Origin: Pseudomonas iranensis
Lineage (GTDB): Bacteria > Pseudomonadota > Gammaproteobacteria > Pseudomonadales > Pseudomonadaceae
NCBI RefSeq assembly: GCF_014268585.2
Contig: NZ_CP077092.1
Span: 2,790,001 to 2,854,000, forward strand
Reading direction: 5' to 3'
Length of the DNA stretch: 64,000 nucleotides
Part shown: in pieces, positions 8,911 through 17,924 of the stretch
How positions within the stretch are numbered: the stretch's first letter is position 1
Layout: every line of letters begins with the position of its first letter
The notes under the pieces: model-generated
The model's database searches: none
Told to the model about the DNA's origin: nothing
The model's input: only the letters and a program-made list of their open reading frames with translations
Made by a program: the position numbers and the translations under genes

Positions 8911-10284
8911 ATGGAGCCTGTTGATTCGGCCCTGATGGCCGCCCGCGCTCAGTTCGCGATCACGATCAGCTTTCACATCGTGCTGGCGGCGTTCAGCATC
9001 GGTCTGGCGAATTTCCTCATGGTGCTGGAAGCGTTGTGGTTGAGGACCGGGCGTCAGGTTTATCTGGATGTCTATCGCTACTGGCTCAAGGTGTTTGCGC
9101 TGAATGTCGCAGTGGGCACGGCGTCGGGATTGATTCTGGAGTATCAGTTCGGCCTCAACTGGTCGCGGCTGTCGGTGCAGGCCGGTGATGTCCTCGGCCC
9201 GTTGATGTTCTATGAAGTGATGGCGGCGTTTTTCATCGAAGCGGGATTTCTCGGCATCATGCTGTTCGGCTTAAAGAAAGTCGGTCCGCGTCTGCACTTT
9301 TTTGCCACGTGTGCGGTGGCGGTGGGCTCGCTGATCAGCGCGTTCTGGATTCTTTCCGCCAACTCATGGATGCAAACCCCCGCCGGCTATTCGATTGGCG
9401 CGGACGGGCGTTTCCTCGCCGAGGATTGGTGGGCGATCATCTTCAATCCTTCGTTTCCCTATCGCTTGGCGCACATGCTGCTCGCTGTGTTCATCGGCAG
9501 CGCGACGCTGATTGCCGGGATCAGCGCCTGGCAATTGCGCCAGGCCCGGGAAAACCCGCGTGCTCGCCTGCAATTCTCCATGGCGCTATGGGTGATTGCG
9601 CTGCTGATGCCGGTGCAGATTGTCGTCGGCGATTTGCATGGGCGACACAGCTTGCAAGCCCAGCCGCAGAAAGTCGCGGCAATCGAAGCTTCATGGACGC
9701 GCCCGGCCCAAGGGGCAGGGGAGCCACTGCGCCTGTTCGCATGGCCGGATATGCACGAGCGGCGCAACCATTGGGAAGTCGCCATTCCACGCATCGGCTC
9801 CCTGTACCTGCAGCATGACCTGACCAGCACCATCGCCGCGCTTGATGAGTTCCCGGCTGAGGACATCCCGCCCGTGGCGCCGGTGTTTTTCGCGTTCCGG
9901 CTGATGGTCGGGCTGGGACTGTTGATGCTTGGGCAGGGTGTGGTCAGCCTGATCCTGCGCCGACGTAATCGCCTGTACACGGCACGGCGCTGGCTGGGCG
10001 CGTGCGTGCTGCTGGCGCCGGTCGGGTTTCTGGCGATGCTTAGCGGCTGGGTCGTCACCGAAGTGGGGCGACAGCCGTTTACGGTTTACGGATTGATGCG
10101 CACGGCGGACAGTCTGTCATCGGTGTCCAAGGCTCAAGTCGTCGGCTCGACGTGGCTGATTTTGTTGTTTTATCTGCTGATCTTCGGCATCGGTCTGTGG
10201 GTGTTGCTGCGCCTGTTACGCGAGCCGCCGCAGCAGGATCAACCCGGGCCGCAGCCCACGCTTGCCGACGAAACCGGGCACTGA
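8911..10284 (+). CDS. cioA: cytochrome bd-type quinol oxidase subunit I (CioA/CydA family, short Q-loop)
   Basis: 457-residue inner-membrane haem protein with about nine hydrophobic helices. Candidate haem ligands are present: H22 (SFHIVLAAFSIG), H188 (YRLAHMLLAVF) and M332 (FAFRLMVGLG). Family motifs EYQFGLNWSRL, GPLMFYEVMAAFFIEAGFLGIMLFG and GDLHGRHSLQAQPQKVAAIEA are intact. The Q-loop is of the short type seen in cyanide-insensitive CIO oxidases. With subunit II it oxidises ubiquinol and reduces O2. ATG 8911 is preferred; ATG 8935 is also in frame. Pseudomonas often carries a canonical cioAB elsewhere, so this could be a paralogue. Confidence 0.88.
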   Translation: MEPVDSALMAARAQFAITISFHIVLAAFSIGLANFLMVLEALWLRTGRQVYLDVYRYWLKVFALNVAVGTASGLILEYQFGLNWSRLSVQAGDVLGPLMFYEVMAAFFIEAGFLGIMLFGLKKVGPRLHFFATCAVAVGSLISAFWILSANSWMQTPAGYSIGADGRFLAEDWWAIIFNPSFPYRLAHMLLAVFIGSATLIAGISAWQLRQARENPRARLQFSMALWVIALLMPVQIVVGDLHGRHSLQAQPQKVAAIEASWTRPAQGAGEPLRLFAWPDMHERRNHWEVAIPRIGSLYLQHDLTSTIAALDEFPAEDIPPVAPVFFAFRLMVGLGLLMLGQGVVSLILRRRNRLYTARRWLGACVLLAPVGFLAMLSGWVVTEVGRQPFTVYGLMRTADSLSSVSKAQVVGSTWLILLFYLLIFGIGLWVLLRLLREPPQQDQPGPQPTLADETGH

Positions 10285-10296
10285 GGAGTCGCAGAC

Positions 10297-11298
10297 ATGG
10301 ACACCGACTGGCTGACTCTGTTGTGCGCTGCCGCATTGGCGTTCTCGGTGATGAACTACGTGGTGCTCGACGGCACCGATCTGGGCGTCGGCATGCTCAT
10401 GGGCCTCACGCCTTGCAGCAAGCAGCGCAGGGCGATGGCGGTGTCGATTCTGCCGGTGTGGGACGCCAACGAAACCTGGCTGGTGCTCGGCGGCGGCGGG
10501 CTGCTGGCGTTGTTTCCGCTGGCGTACGCGATCTTGCTTCCGGCCTTGTACGTGCCTTTTATCGTGATGTTCCTCGCCTTGATCGCGCGGGCCATGGCGC
10601 TGGAGTTTCGCGATTACGCACCGAACGAACGACGCAAGCGCATCGTCGACGGCGTGTTGGCGCTGGCTTCGCTGCTGACCGGGTGTGTTCAGGGGATGGT
10701 GCTCGGCACTCTCGTGCAAGGCGTTGCGCATCAGGGCGGTCAGTACCACGGCGATGGCCGCGACTGGCTGAATCCGTTCCCGGTGTTCTGTGGTTTGGTG
10801 CTGGTGCTCGGTTACGTCTGGCTGGGGACGTGCTGGTTGTACTGGCGCACCCTTGATGAACTGCAGCAGCACTCGGCGCGCGAGGCCCGCGTGCTGTCGC
10901 TGGTCGTTGTGGCGTTATTGCTGGTGCTGATCGCATGGACGGCGACGTTGCAGCCGCAATATGCCCGGAGGCTCGCCGATATTCGCCTGTGGTTGCCGGC
11001 AGGACTGATCGTCAGCGCTCTAGGATGGGTGTTCAGCAAAGGCTTTCACTGCCGCTTCGATTTCATCCCACTGTTCGCCGCACTGGGCGTTTGTGTGCTG
11101 GCTTTCGCGGTGATGCTGGTCGCGCTGTATCCATTCATCATTCCGCCGGATCTGACCTTGAGCGAAGCAGCCTCAAGCCCCACCAGCCAGATCTTCATGC
11201 TGGTCGGATTCGCCGTGCTGATCCCCATCACGCTGGCCTACAACACCTTCGGTTTCCGCGTGTTCAGCGGCAAAGTGCGCGTTGCCAGCGATAGCTGA
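10297..11298 (+). CDS. cioB: cytochrome bd-type quinol oxidase subunit II (CioB/CydB family)
   Basis: 333 residues, hydrophobic, with the subunit II signature near the N-terminus: NYVVLDGTDLGVGMLMGL and VWDANETWLVLGGGGLLALFP. RAMALEFRDYA and a C-terminal LVGFAVLIPITLAYNTFGFRVF match the family. It starts 12 bp after subunit I with a GGAG site, forming a two-gene oxidase operon. No small CydX-type subunit gene is seen; only 3 bp separate its stop from the convergent GGDEF/EAL gene. Confidence 0.9.
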   Translation: MDTDWLTLLCAAALAFSVMNYVVLDGTDLGVGMLMGLTPCSKQRRAMAVSILPVWDANETWLVLGGGGLLALFPLAYAILLPALYVPFIVMFLALIARAMALEFRDYAPNERRKRIVDGVLALASLLTGCVQGMVLGTLVQGVAHQGGQYHGDGRDWLNPFPVFCGLVLVLGYVWLGTCWLYWRTLDELQQHSAREARVLSLVVVALLLVLIAWTATLQPQYARRLADIRLWLPAGLIVSALGWVFSKGFHCRFDFIPLFAALGVCVLAFAVMLVALYPFIIPPDLTLSEAASSPTSQIFMLVGFAVLIPITLAYNTFGFRVFSGKVRVASDS

Positions 11299-11301
11299 GA
11301 T

Positions 11302-13911
11302 TCACGTCACCCGACCTTTTTTGCTCACCAGCGACAGTCGCGAAGCTCGTAGCAGATCAGCAAAAGCCGCCTTGTCGATCGGCCGACTCATGAAGTAGCC
11401 CTGCACTTCGTTGCATTGATCCTTGCCGAGAATCGCCAGTTGCTCCTCGGTCTCGACGCCTTCGGCAGTCACCGTCAAACCCATCGCCTTGCCCAGGCCG
11501 ATGATCGCCTGCACCACGGCGCGGTCATTGCTGCCGCTGCTGATTGAAGCGATGAAGCGCTTGTCGATCTTGATCCCGTCGAACGGATAAGCGCGCAGAT
11601 AACCGAGCGACGAATAACCGGTGCCGAAGTCGTCCATGTTCAGACGCACGCCGAGCTCCTTGAGCTGATTCATGGTGGTCAGCGCGCCATCGGTGTCGTT
11701 GAGCATCACGTTTTCGGTGATCTCCAGCTCCAGACGGCTGGCCGGGAAACGCGTATCCACCAGCACTTCACGAACATCCTCGACGACATCGCTGAGGGCG
11801 AACTGCGCAGGCGAGAGGTTGACCGACAGCAGAATGTCATGGGGCCATTCCAGCGCGGTTTCGCAGGCTTCGCGCAGCACCCAGCGGCCCAGCGGGACGA
11901 TCAGGTCGGTCTGCTCGGCCAGTGGAATGAACACGTCTGGCCCGAGCAAGCCCTGGGTCGGATGCTGCCAGCGCACCAGCGCTTCCACCGAAACGATGTG
12001 CTTGCCATCGACCTTGTAGCGCGGCTGATAGTGCAGGACGAATTCGTTGTGCTTGAGCGCATGGCGCAGGTCATCTTCCATTTGCCGGCGCGTCTGGATC
12101 TGGTCGCTCATGTGCGCTTCGAAATAGCACCAGGTGTTCTTGCCGTCGGATTTGGCCTGATACAGCGCGATGTCGGCATAGCGGATCAGATCGCTGGCGA
12201 CGAAACCGTGCCGGCGACTCAGGGCGATGCCGATGCTGGCGCCAATATGCAGCGGATGCTGTTCGTAGAGGATCGGCTGATGCAGGCTGCCGATCAGCCG
12301 TGTGCAGAATTTGTCGATCTCGTTATGGCTGTCCATGCCATTGAGCACTACGACGAATTCATCACCACCGAGGCGGGCGACGAGGTCGTGCTCGCGGGTG
12401 CATTCGCGCAGACGCGTGGCGACTTCCTGGAGAACCGCGTCACCGGCAGGATGGCCGAGGGAATCGTTGATCGGTTTGAAGTTGTCCAGATCGATCATCA
12501 GCAGCGACAGCGGTGGCGAGTGTTCTTTCAATAGCAGCACTTCATCCAGATAGCGCGCCAGTTTGTTGCGGTTGGGCAGACCGGTCAGGGCGTCATGCAT
12601 CGACAGGTGCTGGATCTGCGCATGGGCGGCGACTTCGTCGGTGATATCGCTGGCAGTGCCGCGATAGCCGACGACGCTGTCCTTGTCGAAAATCGGCCGC
12701 GCCGAGAGCCGGCAGTGGCGTGGCTGCCCGGAGTGATCGCGATAAGTACAGCGCAAATCGCCGGCGCTGTTTTCTTCGCTGAGTTTGCGCAGCCATAGTT
12801 CCAGTGGCGTGGTGTCGCAAGTCAGTAATTCGCCGATGTCCTGGCCCAGCCACAGGGCTTGCGGGTAGCCGGTGACTTCGCTGAAGCGTGCCGACAGATA
12901 GGTCAGCGCCAACTGATCATCAACTTCCCAGATCCAGTCTGACGCCGCTTCGGCCACGGCGCGAAAGCGTTCTTCACTGGCTTCGAGGGCATGATTGGCT
13001 TTCTCGAGTGCCTGATTCGAGGCCTGCATGGCATGGATACTGTTGTCGACGTATTGCGAAGAACGCAGGGCGTGGCGGAAGAAGTATGCCGTCAGCAGCA
13101 TCAGCACCAGAAACGTCGCGCCGAGCGGCGGCACCAGCGTCCACAACAATTGCTGACCGGGTCGTTGCAGGTCGGCGACCAGGCTGTAGCCGGTGCTGTC
13201 GAGCGGCACGCTTGGATGGCCTTTTTCAACGGTGTCGTCCGGGACCAGGGTCAGGTTCGTCAGGCCATAACCGCTGCCGATCTTGCGCAGTTTGGTCGGG
13301 GTCAGCTTGTCGACGAACACCAGCACCGAGGTGTTTCTCAGTTCATCCAGCGGGCGCTCGTCGTTGGGAATGATCGCGGCAGCGGTGATCAGCGCCGGCC
13401 AGCCTTCGAACAATGAATAGCTACTGATCGGCTTGGTCAGGTCAGGCTGACTCAGCACCTGCTCGACCAGCGTCGAGGCGGGCGCTTGCAGCACCGTGGC
13501 CACGTCGGTTTCGAGCATCTGCCCGCGAATCACCGCGTACTTGGTGCGATTGCGATCGAGGACAAACACGCCGTCATAGCCGTCGGTCGTGAACATGGTT
13601 TTGCCCATGTTTTGTTCAGTGTAGGCCCAGTTGACGTCGATCGGCCCGCTCAAGGCCTCATAGGCGCGGGTCCAGTAGGCATAACTGGTGATGTAGTTTT
13701 TCGACGCGGTGATGCGGTTTTCCACGGCGCGCACGGAATAGAACTGGTTCTGTTCCAGATCCTTCGCGTCAAGGGTATTGGCGATCCCAAGCAAGGTGCT
13801 GATCGCGGCGATGACACCCGCAACGAACAGTGCGCCAACGGCGATGGCCAGGCGCCGGGTCACGGCGCGTTGCGGGGTGGGGATTGGCTGCGCAGGGAGA
13901 GTAACGGCCAT
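11302..13911 (-). CDS. membrane GGDEF-EAL protein with CHASE4-like sensor and PAS domain
   Basis: 869 residues. A first TM helix (about 17-45, RRLAIAVGALFVAGVIAAIS) is followed by a periplasmic CHASE4-like domain (about 55-250; NYITSYAYWTRAYEAL, TMFTTDGYDGVFVLDRN). A second TM helix (about 255-280), a coiled linker, a PAS domain (about 305-425; VSASEERFRAVAEAASDWIWEVDD-like), GGDEF (about 430-590; ARLGGDEFVVVLNG) and EAL (about 605-860) come next. EAL keeps SVEALVRWQHP, ENVMLND and DDFGTGYSSLGYL, so both c-di-GMP synthesis and breakdown are possible. ATG 13911 follows AAGGACGAGCAC; an upstream ATG at 13965 is less likely. Confidence 0.9.
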   Translation of the reverse strand: MAVTLPAQPIPTPQRAVTRRLAIAVGALFVAGVIAAISTLLGIANTLDAKDLEQNQFYSVRAVENRITASKNYITSYAYWTRAYEALSGPIDVNWAYTEQNMGKTMFTTDGYDGVFVLDRNRTKYAVIRGQMLETDVATVLQAPASTLVEQVLSQPDLTKPISSYSLFEGWPALITAAAIIPNDERPLDELRNTSVLVFVDKLTPTKLRKIGSGYGLTNLTLVPDDTVEKGHPSVPLDSTGYSLVADLQRPGQQLLWTLVPPLGATFLVLMLLTAYFFRHALRSSQYVDNSIHAMQASNQALEKANHALEASEERFRAVAEAASDWIWEVDDQLALTYLSARFSEVTGYPQALWLGQDIGELLTCDTTPLELWLRKLSEENSAGDLRCTYRDHSGQPRHCRLSARPIFDKDSVVGYRGTASDITDEVAAHAQIQHLSMHDALTGLPNRNKLARYLDEVLLLKEHSPPLSLLMIDLDNFKPINDSLGHPAGDAVLQEVATRLRECTREHDLVARLGGDEFVVVLNGMDSHNEIDKFCTRLIGSLHQPILYEQHPLHIGASIGIALSRRHGFVASDLIRYADIALYQAKSDGKNTWCYFEAHMSDQIQTRRQMEDDLRHALKHNEFVLHYQPRYKVDGKHIVSVEALVRWQHPTQGLLGPDVFIPLAEQTDLIVPLGRWVLREACETALEWPHDILLSVNLSPAQFALSDVVEDVREVLVDTRFPASRLELEITENVMLNDTDGALTTMNQLKELGVRLNMDDFGTGYSSLGYLRAYPFDGIKIDKRFIASISSGSNDRAVVQAIIGLGKAMGLTVTAEGVETEEQLAILGKDQCNEVQGYFMSRPIDKAAFADLLRASRLSLVSKKGRVT

Positions 13912-14131
13912 GTGCTCGTCCTTGATCCGGTGTCTTCTGAATCTAGAACAATGGCGAGCGCACAATGTTCAGATTGTTGTTATTGGTATCGCCTGGATTT
14001 TTTCAAAGTGTAGCGAATCCGTTGGAATTTCCAGAACCGCCGGCCAGCGGCGAATCCCGAAAGGGCGAGACTTCCCGCACAAAAACCGGATAATGGCCGC
14101 CATTCGTTTAGCCGTATTCTGGTAATCCCGC

Positions 14132-16336
14132 ATGGAAATCAAGGTCAACTTTCTCGACAACCTTCGACTTGAAGCCAAGTTCGACGACTTCACGGTGATC
14201 GCCGATCAGCCCATTCGCTACAAGGGCGATGGCTCGGCACCGGGGCCGTTCGACTACTTCCTGGCGTCGTCGGCCTTGTGCGCGGCTTACTTCGTCAAGC
14301 TGTACTGCGACACGCGCAACATCCCGACAGAGAACATTCGCCTGTCGCAGAACAACATCGTCGACCCGGAAAACCGCTACAACCAGATATTCAAGATCCA
14401 GGTCGAATTGCCCGCCGATATTTCGGACAAGGATCGCCAGGGCATCCTGCGTTCCATCGACCGTTGCACCGTGAAGAAAGTGGTGCAGACCGGCCCCGAG
14501 TTCATCATCGAAGAAGTCGACAACCTCGACGCCGATGCCCAGGCCTTGTTGATGCCGCAGTCCGATTCCCAGGCGGGCACCTACATCGCCGGCAAGGACC
14601 TGCCGCTGGAACAGACCATCGCCAACATGTCGAAGATCCTTGCCGACCTCGGCATGAAGATCGAAATCGCTTCGTGGCGCAACATCGTGCCCAACGTCTG
14701 GTCGCTGCACATTCGCGATGCGCATTCGCCGATGTGCTTCACCAACGGCAAGGGCGCGACCAAGGAAGGCGCACTGGCGTCGGCGCTGGGCGAGTTCATC
14801 GAGCGCCTCAATTGCAACTTCTTCTATAACGACCAGTTCTGGGGCGAAGACATCGCCAACGCCGAATTCGTCCATTACCCGGACGAGAAATGGTTCAAGC
14901 CGGGTCCGAAGGACGAATTGCCCAGCGAGATTCTCGACGACTACACCCTCGGCATTTACAACCGCGACGGCGAGCTGCGTGGCTCGCACCTGTACGACAC
15001 CAACTCCGGCAACACCCAGCGCGGCATCTGCTCGCTGCCGTTTGTGCGCCAGTCGGATGGCGAAGTGGTGTACTTCCCGTCGAACCTCATCGAAAACCTC
15101 TACCTGAGCAACGGCATGAGCGCCGGCAACACCCTGGCCGAAGCGCAGGTGCAGTGCCTGTCGGAAATTTTCGAGCGCGCGGTCAAACGCGAAATCCTCG
15201 AAGGCGAAATGGCCCTGCCGGACGTACCGCAAGCGGTACTGGAGAAATACCCGAGCATCCTCGCCGGCATCAAAGGCCTGGAAGAGCAGGGCTTCCCGGT
15301 GCTGGTCAAGGACGCCTCGCTGGGCGGTGAATTCCCGGTGATGTGCGTGACCCTGATGAATCCGCGCACCGGCGGCGTCTTCGCTTCCTTCGGCGCGCAC
15401 CCGAGCCTGGAAGTTGCGCTGGAACGCAGCCTGACCGAACTGCTCCAGGGCCGCAGCTTCGAAGGCCTCAACGACTTGCCGCAGCCGACTTTCTCCGGGC
15501 AGGCAGTGACCGAACCGAACAACTTCGTCGAGCACTTCATCGATTCCAGCGGTGTGGTGTCGTGGCGCTTCTTCAGTGCCAAAGCGGATTTCGAATTCGT
15601 CGAGTGGGACTTCTCAGGCCAAGGCGAAAACTCCAACGCCGAAGAAGCCGCGACCCTGTTCGGCATCCTCGAAGACATGGGCAAGGAAGTCTACATGGCG
15701 GTCTACGAGCACATCGGCGCCAAGGCCTGCCGCATCCTCGTGCCGGATTACTCGGAGATCTACCCGATCGAAGACCTGATCTGGGACAACACCAACAAAG
15801 CCCTGCAATTCCGCGCCGACATCCTCAATCTGCACAACCTCAGTAAGGTTGGCTTGCGCAATCTGGTCCAGGGCCTGGAACGCAGCGAGCAGGATGACTA
15901 CACCGATATCACCACGCTGATCGGCATCGAGTTCGATGACAACACACCATGGGGCAAGCTGACGATTCTGGAACTGCGCCTGCTGATCTACCTCGCACTG
16001 CAGAAGTTTGACGAGGCGAAGGATCTGGTTGAGGCGTTCCTGCAATACAACGACAACACTGTTGAGCGTGGCTTGTTCTATCAGGCTGTGAATGTGGTGC
16101 TGGAGATGGAGCTGGACGAGGATCTCGAGCTGGAAGACTACGAGGCCAACTTCCGCCGGATGTTTGGTGACGAGCGTATGGATGCGGCGATTGGTTCGGT
16201 GAATGGCAGTGTGCGTTTTTACGGTTTGACGCCAACGAGCATGAAGCTGGAAGGGCTGGATCGGCATTTGCGCTTGATCGAGAGCTATAAAAAACTGCAT
16301 GCGGCGCGCGCTGGTGTGGCGGCGTTGTCGCGCTGA
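14132..16336 (+). CDS. ycaO: OsmC-YcaO fusion protein
   Basis: 734 residues, longer than E. coli YcaO (586). Residues 1 to about 135 form an OsmC-like domain (MEIKVNFLDNLRLEAKF, GPFDYFLASSALCAAYFVKLYC, ILRSIDRCTVKKVV), a fold that often reduces peroxides. Residues about 150-734 are YcaO, with the ATP-binding signature EGALASALGEFIERLNCNFFY and SEIFERAVKREIL. A helical C-terminal part follows. In E. coli YcaO aids RimO-dependent methylthiolation of ribosomal protein S12; other YcaO enzymes activate peptide amides. No RiPP precursor or partner genes are adjacent, so a housekeeping role is more likely. No strong ribosome site was seen before ATG 14132. Confidence 0.9.
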   Translation: MEIKVNFLDNLRLEAKFDDFTVIADQPIRYKGDGSAPGPFDYFLASSALCAAYFVKLYCDTRNIPTENIRLSQNNIVDPENRYNQIFKIQVELPADISDKDRQGILRSIDRCTVKKVVQTGPEFIIEEVDNLDADAQALLMPQSDSQAGTYIAGKDLPLEQTIANMSKILADLGMKIEIASWRNIVPNVWSLHIRDAHSPMCFTNGKGATKEGALASALGEFIERLNCNFFYNDQFWGEDIANAEFVHYPDEKWFKPGPKDELPSEILDDYTLGIYNRDGELRGSHLYDTNSGNTQRGICSLPFVRQSDGEVVYFPSNLIENLYLSNGMSAGNTLAEAQVQCLSEIFERAVKREILEGEMALPDVPQAVLEKYPSILAGIKGLEEQGFPVLVKDASLGGEFPVMCVTLMNPRTGGVFASFGAHPSLEVALERSLTELLQGRSFEGLNDLPQPTFSGQAVTEPNNFVEHFIDSSGVVSWRFFSAKADFEFVEWDFSGQGENSNAEEAATLFGILEDMGKEVYMAVYEHIGAKACRILVPDYSEIYPIEDLIWDNTNKALQFRADILNLHNLSKVGLRNLVQGLERSEQDDYTDITTLIGIEFDDNTPWGKLTILELRLLIYLALQKFDEAKDLVEAFLQYNDNTVERGLFYQAVNVVLEMELDEDLELEDYEANFRRMFGDERMDAAIGSVNGSVRFYGLTPTSMKLEGLDRHLRLIESYKKLHAARAGVAALSR

Positions 16337-16396
16337 AGAGCTGGCTACGAACGTTTCGCTTTCGGCTTGAGTGTGGCTGCGTGGCTTGAACCGCAG

Positions 16397-16630
16397 CCCC
16401 TCACCCCAGCCCTCTCCCGAGGGAGAGGGAGCCGATTTTCAAGCTTTTCAGAATTTGTGTTCGACTCGGTTTCCCAGGTCGGTGTATCTGCACCAGACAC
16501 TGCGGTCAATTCCCTCTCCCTCTGGGAGAGGGCTAGGGTGAGGGTTTTTTCAGGATTTGAGTTCGACTCGGTTTCCCAGGTCGGTGTATCTGCACCAGAC
16601 ACTGCGGTCAGTTCCCTCTCCCTTTGGGAG
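16397..16630. repeat. CTCACCC-type palindromic repeat block, tandemly duplicated and split by an IS
   Basis: The block holds long palindromes such as CCCTCTCCCTCTGGGAGAGG around 16512-16544 and a related one at 16397-16430. A 102-bp period is visible: GTTCGACTCGGTTTCCCAGG occurs at 16459 and again at 16561. The third palindrome is cut at 16630 by the IS481 element and resumes at 17916-17937. Related blocks lie at 21858-22018 and 42091-42251. Confidence 0.85.
16626..16630. repeat. 5-bp target-site duplication, left copy (GGGAG)
   Basis: GGGAG at 16626-16630 directly abuts the left IS end, and the same GGGAG lies at 17916-17920 after the right end. Removing the IS and one copy restores the palindromic repeat exactly as in the intact copy near 16523. 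Confidence 0.85.
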
Positions 16631-16678
16631 TGTATGTACCGGACACATGGTGGACAGGTGTTCGGAGACATGGTGGAC
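16631..16678 (+). repeat. IS481 element left terminal inverted repeat
   Basis: 48 bp starting TGTATGTACCGGACACATGG. It pairs with the right end at 17868-17915 with four mismatches and contains two spaced copies of the ACATGGTGGAC motif. Confidence 0.88.
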
Positions 16679-16720
16679 ACTTTTTAATAGGCACATTGCT
16701 CATCATCAAGGAGATGACCT

Positions 16721-17863
16721 GTGTCCTGGCAAGAGGCATCCACCATGCAACTTCGTACAGAGTTTGTGCGTTTAGCTCGGCAAGAAGGGGCGAATGTTCG
16801 GCAGCTTTGCCGTCGATTCAATATCAGCCCAAGTACTGCCTACAAATGGCTCAACAGGTTTGAAACCTCGGGTGCAGAGGGCTTGCACGATCAGTCCCGG
16901 CGACCGAAAACATCACCCAAACGTTGTGCTGAAGAGGTTGAGCAGCAAATTTTGACCATGAGTCAGCAATACGAGGCTTGGGGTGCCCGCAAGCTCAAGC
17001 GCGTGCTGGAAGACGAAGGCGCTGTGATGCCCTCTGTCAGCACGGTGCATGCGGTTTTACAGCGTCATTCGCGTGTTGATCCAAAGGCTGCCGAGATCAA
17101 ACCATTTATCCGATTTGAGCACGAAGCGCCTAACGATCTATGGCAGATCGACTTCAAGGGACACTTCGGCCTGAGCCAAGGACGCTGTCATCCATTCACG
17201 ATACTGGACGATCACTCACGCTTTTCGTTGTGTATTGCCGCATGTGCCAATGAGCAGCGCCAAACCGTTCAGGACCATCTAATGCGGGCGTTTCGACGTT
17301 ACGGCTTGCCGTTACGCATGACGATGGACAACGGCTCGCCATGGGGCGATCAGACTGGCGTTTACACCGCGCTGGAAGTCTGGCTGATGAGCCAGGGCAT
17401 CAAGGTTGGCCACTCCCGGCCTTATCACCCGCAAACTCAGGGAAAACTGGAACGCTTCCATCGCAGCCTGAAAAGTGAAGTCCTGCAAGGCCGGTATTTC
17501 ACCGATCTCGACGACGCACAACGGGCGTTTGATACCTGGCGCGACATCTACAACCAGAAGCGCCCTCATCAGGCGCTGGGCATGGCGGTGCCGGCGACTC
17601 GTTACAGTGGCAGCCCACGGGAATATCAGGAGCAACCGGCGGAGCCGGATTACAACGACGCAGATGTGGTCAGGAAGGTACAGGTGGGAGGTGAAATCTT
17701 CTGGAAAAACCGGGAATACAAGATCGGAAAGGCTTTTTACGGCAGGTGCATAGCGATCAGGGAGACGACGGAAGACGGCATCCACGATGTCTACTGGAGT
17801 AGACATCGTGTCGCTCGAATCGACTTGAACTTGCAGATCGTGACGGCAGGTAAGAAGATCTAA
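16721..17863 (+). CDS. IS481-family transposase
   Basis: 380 residues. The N-terminal helix-turn-helix region has GANVRQLCRRFNISPSTAYKWL (about 25-45), followed by a second HTH-like block. The rve integrase core has the catalytic triad in WQIDFKGHF (D), MTMDNGSPWG (D) and GKLERFHRSLK (E). A basic C-terminal region follows. The GTG start at 16721 is chosen because AAGGAG lies 7 bases upstream; an internal ATG is at 16745. It cuts and joins the element's inverted repeats. Confidence 0.93.
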   Translation: MSWQEASTMQLRTEFVRLARQEGANVRQLCRRFNISPSTAYKWLNRFETSGAEGLHDQSRRPKTSPKRCAEEVEQQILTMSQQYEAWGARKLKRVLEDEGAVMPSVSTVHAVLQRHSRVDPKAAEIKPFIRFEHEAPNDLWQIDFKGHFGLSQGRCHPFTILDDHSRFSLCIAACANEQRQTVQDHLMRAFRRYGLPLRMTMDNGSPWGDQTGVYTALEVWLMSQGIKVGHSRPYHPQTQGKLERFHRSLKSEVLQGRYFTDLDDAQRAFDTWRDIYNQKRPHQALGMAVPATRYSGSPREYQEQPAEPDYNDADVVRKVQVGGEIFWKNREYKIGKAFYGRCIAIRETTEDGIHDVYWSRHRVARIDLNLQIVTAGKKI

Positions 17864-17867
17864 AACC

Positions 17868-17915
17868 GTCCACCATGTCTCCGAAAATGTGTCCACCATG
17901 TCTCCGGTACATACA
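17868..17915 (-). repeat. IS481 element right terminal inverted repeat
   Basis: On the minus strand it reads TGTATGTACCGGAGACATGG onward. It matches the left end at 44 of 48 positions and is followed by the second GGGAG target copy at 17916-17920. Confidence 0.88.
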
Positions 17916-17924
17916 GGGAGAGGG

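Larger units (their letters stand above)
16631..17915 (+). mobile_element. IS481-family insertion sequence, complete (1285 bp)
   Basis: The element is bounded by terminal inverted repeats beginning TGTATGTACCGGA and by a GGGAG target duplication. It encodes a single 380-residue DDE transposase. Size, single frame and the transposase type fit IS481. Left (16631-16678) and right (17868-17915) ends match at 44 of 48 positions. Each end carries two copies of a CGGAGACATGGTGGAC-like motif 23 bp apart, probable transposase-binding sites. Both ends and the gene look intact, so it may still be active or have inserted recently. Confidence 0.93.

Noticed and set aside
16367..16687. Small proteins across the CTCACCC repeat block
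   Set aside because: The open frames are formed by repeated palindromes, run into the IS end and have no ribosome site or codon pattern.
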